Positions 41,403-47,179 of a stretch of 47,179 bases of DNA are shown here, in pieces (the first letter of the stretch is position 1; the number at the start of each line of letters is the position of its first letter). Position numbers and translations under genes: made by a program. The DNA comes from JBOIBN01 sp050739575 (GTDB lineage: Bacteria > Pseudomonadota > Gammaproteobacteria > JAKDMP01), in contig JBOIBN010000010.1 of the NCBI GenBank assembly GCA_050739575.1, positions 1 through 47,179 of the forward strand. The letters are read 5' to 3'. The notes below the pieces were generated by a model. That model was not told where the DNA came from and did no database searches. It saw only the letters and a program-made list of their open reading frames with translations.

Positions 41403-44400
41403 ATGAGCGGAACGTTCACCGAGTCCGTCGTCGAGGAGGCCGCGCTTGATTGGCTACGTGCGCTTGGTTGGCGGATTCTGCATGGGCCGGAGATCGCACC
41501 GGACACGTTGATAGCCGAGCGTCGCGATTTTGGCGAGGTGGTTCTGGAGCAGCGCCTGAGCGATGCGTTAACGCGGTTGAACCCGACGCTTCCGGCAGAG
41601 GCACTGGAAGATGCCTTCCGACGACTGACGCGGATTGAGGGTCCGATGCTCGAATCGCGAAACCGCGCTGTCTATCGGCATTTGGTTGAAGGCGTCACGG
41701 TCGAGTATCGACATCCCGAAGGACGCATTGCCGGTGCGCAGGCGCAGGTGATTGATTTCGAGAATCCCGACAACAACGACTGGTTGGCGGTGAATCAGTT
41801 TACGGTTGCCGAGAACAAGCACACGCGCCGCCCGGATGTGGTGCTTTTCGTCAACGGCCTGCCACTCGCCGTGATCGAACTCAAGAACGCCGCGGACGAG
41901 AACGCGACAATCTGGACGGCATTTAACCAACTCCAAACCTACAAGGCCGAGCTTCCGACGCTATTCGCCTATAACGGTCTGCTGGTGATCTCGGACGGCA
42001 CCGATGCGCGCTTGGGCACGCTGACGGCAGGGCGCGAATGGTTCAAACCCTGGCGCACGGTGACCGGCGAGACGCTCGCCGATGCGAAGCTGCCGGAGCT
42101 TCAGGTGCTGCTGGAAGGCGTCTTCGACAAGCGGCGATTCCTCGACCTCCTGGCGCATTATCTGGTGTTCGAGGACGACGGCAGCGGCATGCTGGTCAAG
42201 AAGGTCGCTGGCTATCACCAGTTCCATGCCGTGAACGTCGCGGTTGAGGAGACGTTGCGGGCGGCTTATTTGCAGAGTGCGGAGCAGCGCGGGCGCTACT
42301 TCGCGCGGGCACAGCAGGGCGGCAAGGTCGGCGACCGACGGATCGGCGTCGTCTGGCACACGCAGGGCTCGGGCAAGAGCCTGACGATGGCCTTCTACGC
42401 GGGACGCATAATCCGCGAACCTGAGATGCAAAACCCGACGATCGTTGTGCTCACCGATCGGAACGATCTTGACGATCAGCTTTTCGGCACATTCTCGCGT
42501 TGCCAGGATTTATTGCGACAGCCGCCGGTCCAAGCTGAGTCGCGGACGCATCTCCGCGAACTTTTGCGGGTGGAAGCCGGCGGCGTCGTGTTCACCACCA
42601 TCCACAAGTTCTTCCCGGAAGAGGGCGATGACAAGAACGAAGCGCTTTCCGATCGGCAGAACATCGTGGTGATTGCGGATGAGGCGCATCGCAGCCAGTA
42701 CGACTTCATTGACGGCTATGCGCGGCATATGCGCGATGCGCTGCCGAACGCTTCGTTCATCGGTTTCACCGGCACACTGATCGAGAAGACGGATGCGAAC
42801 ACGCGTTCTGTGTTTGGCGATTACATCAGCATCTACGACATCCGGCGCTCGGTCGAGGATGGGGCAACGGTGCCGATCTACTACGAGAGCCGCCTCGCCA
42901 AGCTGGCGCTGAATGCGGCACAAAAACCGCAGATAGATCCCGACTTCGAGGAAGTGACCGAAAGCGAAGAGGACGAGCGGCGCGAGAAGCTGCGGAGCAA
43001 GTGGGCGCGGCTGGAGGCCATCGTCGGCGCGGACAAGCGGCTCAAGCTCGTTGCGAATGACATCGTCGAGCACTTCGAGAGGCGGCTCGAAGGCATGGAC
43101 GGCAAGGCAATGATCGTGTGCATGAGTCGGCGGATCTGTGTGGACCTTTACCGCGAGATCATGGCGCTTCGCCCGGATTGGCACCACGAGGACGACGACA
43201 AGGGCTTGATGAAGGTGGTGATGACGGGCTCGGCCTCCGATCCGGTCGATTGGCAACAGCACATCCGCAACAAGCCGCGGCGCGAGAAGCTCGCTGAGCG
43301 GTTCCGTAGCCCGGCCGATCCGTTCCAGATCGTTCTTGTCCGCGATATGTGGCTGACGGGATTCGATGCGCCATCGCTGCATACGATGTATCTGGATAAG
43401 CCCATGCGTGGCCATGCTTTAATGCAGGCGATCGCGCGGGTGAACCGGGTGTTCCGCGATAAACCCGGCGGCTTGGTCGTGGACTATCTCGGCCTTGCAC
43501 ACGAACTCAAGCAGGCCATTCAGACGTACACGCAAGAGGGTGGCGAGGGCGATGCTGCGATTGACCAGGAAGAAGCAGTCGCGGCTATGCGCGAGAAGTA
43601 TGAAATCTGCTGCGGCCTGATGCACGGCTTCGACTGGTCCGCGTGGATGGAGGGAACACCCCAGCAGCGCGTTAGCTTATTGCCTGTCGCGCAGGAGCAC
43701 ATCGTCGCCCAGGAGAAAGGTCAGGAGCGGTTCCTGCAGGCGGTGACCGATCTTTCCAAAGCCTTTGCTCTCGCGGTGCCGGCCGAGGAAGCGCTTGCCA
43801 TTCGCGACGACATCGCCTTCTTCCAAACGGTTCGCGCGGTGCTCGTGAAGCGGGCGCCGGGCGAGGGCAAGACGGACGAGGAGCTGGACCATGCGGTGCG
43901 GCAGATCGTCTCGCGTGCCGTCGCCTCGGAAGGCGTGGTGGACATTTTTGCCGCGGCGGGTTTGCAGAAGCCGGACCTTTCCGTGTTGTCGGACGAGTTC
44001 CTCGGTGAGGTGCGAGACATGCCGCAGAAAAATCTTGCTGTGGAGCTTCTCCGCAAGTTGCTCGACGGCGAAATCCGTACTCGCCGTCGCAAAAACGTGG
44101 TGCAGACGCGTTCGTTCGCCGCGATGTTCGAAGAATCGCTTCGCAAGTATCAGAACCGCGCGATCCAGGCGGCACAGGTCATCGAGGAGCTGATCGGCTT
44201 GGCGAAGGAAATGCGCGAGGCCGGTCGCCGCGGAGAGAATCTCGGCCTTTCGGACGACGAGTTGGCCTTCTACGATGCGTTGGAGATAAACGACAGCGCG
44301 GTGAAAGTATTGGGCGATGAGACTTTGCGCGGCATCGCACGCGAGCTGGTCGAAGCGGTTCGCAAGAACGTCACGATAGATTGGGCAATCCGCGAAAACG

Positions 44401-44537
44401 TGCGCGCCCAGCTACGCGTGATCGTCAAGCGCATACTACGCAAGCACGGCTATCCGCCGGACAAGCAAGAAAAAGCCACGCAGACCGTGCTCGAACAAGC
44501 CGAAGTCTTAAGCGAGCAATGGCTCGAAGCCGCTTGA
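41403..44537 (+). CDS. hsdR: Type I restriction enzyme, HsdR endonuclease/translocase subunit
   Basis: A 1044-residue motor-nuclease subunit that translocates and cuts unmodified DNA when complexed with HsdM and HsdS. The N-terminal nuclease core is D145...E159-x-K161 (RPDVVLFVNGLPLAVIELKN), a PD-(D/E)xK-type site. The helicase has Walker A GSGKS (K325) and DEAH (D426), then the FTGTLIEK and VNRVF motifs. ATG 41403 gives the family-standard N-terminus; the earlier TTG at 41343 and ATG at 41391 are possible. The 166-bp gap upstream, after the hsdR-head remnant, may contain its own promoter. Confidence 0.94.
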   Translation: MSGTFTESVVEEAALDWLRALGWRILHGPEIAPDTLIAERRDFGEVVLEQRLSDALTRLNPTLPAEALEDAFRRLTRIEGPMLESRNRAVYRHLVEGVTVEYRHPEGRIAGAQAQVIDFENPDNNDWLAVNQFTVAENKHTRRPDVVLFVNGLPLAVIELKNAADENATIWTAFNQLQTYKAELPTLFAYNGLLVISDGTDARLGTLTAGREWFKPWRTVTGETLADAKLPELQVLLEGVFDKRRFLDLLAHYLVFEDDGSGMLVKKVAGYHQFHAVNVAVEETLRAAYLQSAEQRGRYFARAQQGGKVGDRRIGVVWHTQGSGKSLTMAFYAGRIIREPEMQNPTIVVLTDRNDLDDQLFGTFSRCQDLLRQPPVQAESRTHLRELLRVEAGGVVFTTIHKFFPEEGDDKNEALSDRQNIVVIADEAHRSQYDFIDGYARHMRDALPNASFIGFTGTLIEKTDANTRSVFGDYISIYDIRRSVEDGATVPIYYESRLAKLALNAAQKPQIDPDFEEVTESEEDERREKLRSKWARLEAIVGADKRLKLVANDIVEHFERRLEGMDGKAMIVCMSRRICVDLYREIMALRPDWHHEDDDKGLMKVVMTGSASDPVDWQQHIRNKPRREKLAERFRSPADPFQIVLVRDMWLTGFDAPSLHTMYLDKPMRGHALMQAIARVNRVFRDKPGGLVVDYLGLAHELKQAIQTYTQEGGEGDAAIDQEEAVAAMREKYEICCGLMHGFDWSAWMEGTPQQRVSLLPVAQEHIVAQEKGQERFLQAVTDLSKAFALAVPAEEALAIRDDIAFFQTVRAVLVKRAPGEGKTDEELDHAVRQIVSRAVASEGVVDIFAAAGLQKPDLSVLSDEFLGEVRDMPQKNLAVELLRKLLDGEIRTRRRKNVVQTRSFAAMFEESLRKYQNRAIQAAQVIEELIGLAKEMREAGRRGENLGLSDDELAFYDALEINDSAVKVLGDETLRGIARELVEAVRKNVTIDWAIRENVRAQLRVIVKRILRKHGYPPDKQEKATQTVLEQAEVLSEQWLEAA

Positions 44538-44659
44538 ATAGCTGCCGGCGAGCGCGGCGAGTATTTCGGCTTCTTGGAGGGTGGACGGTTGTGATCGACG
44601 AGGGAAAGCGTCGAGGATGGGCGTAATCGAATCATTGTTGTCAATATTTGGAGGTATTA

Positions 44660-45181
44660 ATGCGCTATTTTATTGCAGTGATTTTCGTTGGTGTGCTCCT
44701 TTCTGGCTGCGCCGGATACGATTTGACGCCTGAAACTACGGTACAAAGCACAACGCTATCCAGAAATGCAGAGGCTTGTATATCCATCCCCGAAGACGGG
44801 CAATATGGAGACCACACTTATAAGGGTTCCGGGCAGGCCTTGGCAGAATCTGTCAACCGAGCGTTTGCTCCATACCTGCAGACAACTCTTCTGAAACCGG
44901 GATTGGAAGGGCAAGCCGCAACTCTGGCGCAGTCAAAACATGAGGGTTGCGAATATCTGTTGCTGCCTCAAATACTTCACTGGGAGGATAGAGCTACCGA
45001 ATGGTCCGGTAAGCCTGATCGGATCGCAGTAAAGCTCTCGGTGTTATCGACAGATTCCGGAGAGGTTCTTGATGCTGCGATTTTTCATGCGAAAAGCTCT
45101 TTCTGGACGTTGGGGGGTGATCATCCACAGGATCTCGTTTATCAGCCGTTGAAAGAATACGCAGCCAAGCTGTTCCCGTAG
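44660..45181 (+). CDS. DUF4823-type lipoprotein
   Basis: A 173-residue exported lipoprotein. The signal FIAVIFVGVLLSGCAGYDL contains a lipobox (LSGC), so it would be anchored in the membrane by Cys. The mature part includes YGDHTYKGSGQALAESVNRA FAPY and CEYLLLPQILHWEDRATEWS, characteristic of DUF4823 proteins, whose role is unknown. ATG 44660 is preceded by ggaggt, five bases away. Base composition is AT-richer than the operon before it, suggesting separate acquisition. It is the first gene after hsdR. Confidence 0.82.
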   Translation: MRYFIAVIFVGVLLSGCAGYDLTPETTVQSTTLSRNAEACISIPEDGQYGDHTYKGSGQALAESVNRAFAPYLQTTLLKPGLEGQAATLAQSKHEGCEYLLLPQILHWEDRATEWSGKPDRIAVKLSVLSTDSGEVLDAAIFHAKSSFWTLGGDHPQDLVYQPLKEYAAKLFP

Positions 45182-45331
45182 ATGAATTGGCATCAGAGTC
45201 TATTTAGGGCTACTAGAACCGCCACCAATAAGAACTAAAACGGTCGCAACGGCGGCGCTCTAAATGACACCTCGCGAAGCCAGTGACAGCCGATTTAGTG
45301 CGCACGAGAAGAGCACAACGCAACGTTTGAG

Positions 45332-45360
45332 TTGCTTTCGGGATTGAAAAGGCGCATAAT
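45332..45360 (+). promoter_or_regulatory. Candidate sigma-70 promoter upstream of a small ORF
   Basis: ttgctt (45332-45337) and cataat (45355-45360) are separated by exactly 17 bases. The predicted start is near 45367, about 50 bases before the ATG of the small ORF at 45418. Confidence 0.45.
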
Positions 45361-45417
45361 ACTCGGCTGCCTGCAATTTGCTGGCTCATTGATTAGTTGT
45401 CTCATTAGGAGGCAGTT

Positions 45418-45591
45418 ATGACTTACGTTGTATGCAATTTTTGGCCCGATCAGAGCTTTTCGTCCAAGCGTCGCATGTCCGCCGCCGGGCGTTCGCGTGC
45501 GCGAATGTGTCCGCCAGTATCGCCCGTTCTCGCATCGCCGCCAGCGGTATCTGTGCTGATGCCGCCCGGCATGCCCAAGAAGGCGGCCTGA
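45418..45591 (+). CDS. Small hypothetical ORF with strong ribosome-binding site
   Basis: A 57-residue frame (MTYVVCNFWPDQSFSSKRRM SAAGRSRARM...) with an ideal Shine-Dalgarno (aggagg) five to ten bases before the ATG and a promoter-like sequence upstream. The second half is proline-rich (SPPAVSVLMPPGMPKKAA). No family is recognised. Translation signals argue for a real small protein, but the composition of the second half may be coincidental, and a frameshifted gene remnant cannot be excluded. Confidence 0.35.
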   Translation: MTYVVCNFWPDQSFSSKRRMSAAGRSRARMCPPVSPVLASPPAVSVLMPPGMPKKAA

Positions 45592-45889
45592 GCGAACCGC
45601 TGCGTTTACCGCGCCGGCAACATTAACAAACAAGCGCCAACGACGCTGCGCTCCAAGCTCGTTTGCCGCAATAAGTTTGTACCGGCGCGGAGCGGGGCCT
45701 GCCATGAACCCCGCATCGCGCTCATCGTCTGAAGGCGAAGGCAACAGAGGCAGGTTTTCACCGTGTCACCCGCGCCGACAGAGTAATTCTACCTTTCATC
45801 CACAGGCGCATGTCTCGCCGGGATACGCTTGTTCGCTTGCAATGAGCGCTCCAAGGTAGTAAAAGGCTTTCAGGTATTGGAAGCGGGGA
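45592..45889. other. Intergenic stretch without recognisable gene
   Basis: About 300 bases lie between the small ORF and the TonB-C-like gene. There is a short imperfect inverted repeat (caaacaagc at 45627 with gctcgtttg near 45655). A longer frame on the opposite strand shows no protein-like pattern and is ignored. Nothing else is supported. Confidence 0.4.
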
Positions 45890-47050
45890 ATGAACATGCT
45901 GCGCGCGACGATTCTGGGTGCGGTGGGAATACTTGCGGCGGCCGTGTCGGCGGCATGCCTGGCGGCGTCCTCGACGTTGACCCTGCTCCCGACGGAAGGC
46001 ACGACCGATGTCTATCCTATCGTCACGGTTCCGCCGTACCTGCCGCCGGGAGAACGGCAATATGCGCGACAGGCCTGCGTGGGCTACATGCTGACCGTGA
46101 CTGCGACCGGCTCGCCCGAAAACGTCAGGGTCTGGTCCCAATTTCCCCGCGATTTTGTGGATTTCGCGCGCTCGGGACAAGCCGCCCTGGAGAAGTGGCA
46201 GTTCCATCCGCACAGCGTCAACGGTCGGCCGGTCGCGACGGACAATGTGTTTTTCGTTATGACCTACCTCATCCATGACCTCGACAGCAAGCAGGGCGAG
46301 AACCAGACTCTCGGCAGCCATATTTTGACCCACCACACGGACATGGTGGCGGCTGCGCAGGACAGCCTGATGTGGCTTTGCCGTCAACCGCCTCTGCACG
46401 GCGTCTCGATCGTCGCCGGAGGCAACGCTTCCGCTGAATCCGCTCCGCGCGGCGGTGGAATCGTCGACAATCCGGTGGCGCGGATTCCGGCGGACAGTCT
46501 GCCGGCAGGCGCACGGCCCGGAAAGGTGCGGATAGGCTTCTGCATTGACGATGAAGGACGCGTGGCCGACACGATGGTGTTCAAATCTTCGCCGAGCGGG
46601 CTGTACGACGAAGCAACGTTCCGGGCGCTGGACGCGACGCAGTTCACCGCCCGCAAGGTTGACGGTTCGGCGACTGAATCCTGCGGGCTGAAGGTGGAGG
46701 CGGACTTCTCAGGCGGGAACAGCGGCGAAGTCGGCCGGCTGGAGAACATGACGTTCGAAGATCTGTCAGCGGCATCGCCCGTGCCGAAGCTCGCGGCGCA
46801 AAAGTCGGTGCCGATTTCGCTGCACATTCCCGCCGGCACGCCGCTGCCGAAGGTCGCGAAGGTCGAGGTGCGGATGTGCATCGAGAAGAACGGCGAAGTG
46901 AGTGGGGCGAGCGTCGTGCATGCCGATCCGCCGGATTACTTCGACCAGGCGGCGCTCCAGACTGTCGCCGGCTGGCGGTTTGCATCGCCGCCGCGGCGGA
47001 TGTGCGACGTGTACCAGTCGGTCGAGTTCCCGCTCGGCGGGCAGCCGTGA
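45890..47050 (+). CDS. Exported protein with three TonB-C-like repeats
   Basis: A 386-residue exported protein. A signal peptide (MLRATILGAVGILAAAVSAA CLAA) is followed by three segments of the TonB C-terminal fold: VGYMLTVTATGSPENVRVWS (about 65-120), VRIGFCIDDEGRVADTMVFK (about 205-255) and VEVRMCIEKNGEVSGASVVH (about 325-375), each ending in a W/F-rich turn such as VAGWRFASPP. No transmembrane anchor or Pro-rich linker typical of true TonB is present, so an energy-transducing role is unlikely. ATG 45890 or 45896 can start it. It is followed by a paralogue. Confidence 0.68.
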   Translation: MNMLRATILGAVGILAAAVSAACLAASSTLTLLPTEGTTDVYPIVTVPPYLPPGERQYARQACVGYMLTVTATGSPENVRVWSQFPRDFVDFARSGQAALEKWQFHPHSVNGRPVATDNVFFVMTYLIHDLDSKQGENQTLGSHILTHHTDMVAAAQDSLMWLCRQPPLHGVSIVAGGNASAESAPRGGGIVDNPVARIPADSLPAGARPGKVRIGFCIDDEGRVADTMVFKSSPSGLYDEATFRALDATQFTARKVDGSATESCGLKVEADFSGGNSGEVGRLENMTFEDLSAASPVPKLAAQKSVPISLHIPAGTPLPKVAKVEVRMCIEKNGEVSGASVVHADPPDYFDQAALQTVAGWRFASPPRRMCDVYQSVEFPLGGQP

Positions 47051-47117
47051 CACCGTGCGAATCTGTCGTACCCTGCTGCGAGTTAAAAAGCCCTTAGGCG
47101 GGGAGGGGGTTGGAACG

Positions 47118-47179
47118 ATGTTGCGTGCAGTGGTGCTGGGCGTGTTGGGGCTGTGGGGGATCGCGGTGCTTGCGAAGCC
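47118..47179 (+). CDS. Start of a tandem paralogue (cut by window edge)
   Basis: The ATG at 47118 opens MLRAVVLGVLGLWGIAVLAK, a signal peptide closely resembling that of the preceding TonB-C-like protein (MLRATILGAVGILAA). A purine-rich ggaggggg lies upstream. Only about 20 residues are visible, so the assignment to the same family is inference from the signal peptide and adjacency. Confidence 0.5.
   Translation, partial: MLRAVVLGVLGLWGIAVLAK

Noticed and set aside
45295..45744. 149-residue minus-strand frame in the gap before the TonB-C-like gene
   Set aside because: The translation is Arg-rich and lacks start signals; the region has better-supported plus-strand signals.

Overview
The window reads as one GC-rich chromosome segment from a gammaproteobacterium without MutH, of the broad Pseudomonas/Xanthomonadales type. 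The best evidence is the conserved run nnr-tsaE-mutL-miaA-hfq-hflX-hflK-hflC-yjeT-purA (24478-34667), a MutL carrying the endonuclease-type DMHA motif, the large 180-kDa class NAD-glutamate dehydrogenase, and a gammaproteobacterial-type TrpRS. No rRNA, tRNA or CRISPR array was seen. The species cannot be named from this sequence.

Layout. (1) 1-6.4 kb is accessory DNA. It holds the tail of an IS3-family transposase beside a broken membrane-protein gene, a quinone-reductase-like oxidoreductase, and a run of small same-strand genes (YciI-like, HicB with a truncated HicA, two VOC proteins) separated by sequences that resemble degenerate integron attC sites. After these come a DUF1275 protein, a glutathione transferase, a membrane protein and a PIN/NYN nuclease-like protein. 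(2) 6.5-10.7 kb encodes exported proteins: a CHRD-like protein behind what looks like a textbook FNR/ANR class II promoter, a serine beta-lactamase-like hydrolase and a gamma-glutamyltransferase. (3) 10.7-24.5 kb is metabolic core: Tpm methyltransferase, NAD-GDH, a three-gene E1alpha-E1beta-E2 2-oxoacid dehydrogenase operon, tryptophan 2,3-dioxygenase, TrpRS, a CNNM/CorC-type membrane protein and QueG. A 272-bp MITE-like element with 18-bp terminal inverted repeats lies between the GDH and E2 genes. (4) 24.5-34.7 kb is the RNA-modification, mismatch-repair, Hfq, HflKC and PurA cluster, lacking the amiB and hisZ genes that sit inside it in Pseudomonas. (5) From purA to about 44.5 kb is a defence island: a dense array of palindromes, a YefM-YoeB toxin-antitoxin pair split by a long hairpin, and a type I restriction-modification operon. 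(6) The right end holds a DUF4823-type lipoprotein gene, an orphan small ORF and two tandem TonB-C-like exported proteins, the second cut by the window edge.

The most interesting feature is the type I R-M locus. The order is hsdM - ORF6N gene - [20-codon hsdM-tail remnant] - hsdS - DUF6978-type gene - DUF1828/DUF1829-type gene - [46-codon hsdR-head remnant] - hsdR. The block 38557-41236 is bounded by a second hsdM 3' end and a second hsdR 5' end, and all its internal junctions are 4-nt stop/start overlaps or similar. This is the footprint expected if a specificity cassette from another type I system, carrying a two-gene accessory module of unknown function, was swapped into a resident operon. 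The resident hsdM also carries an in-frame insertion of REP-like palindromes.

Limits: all family names come from reading motifs and remembered family patterns. No search or folding program was run.
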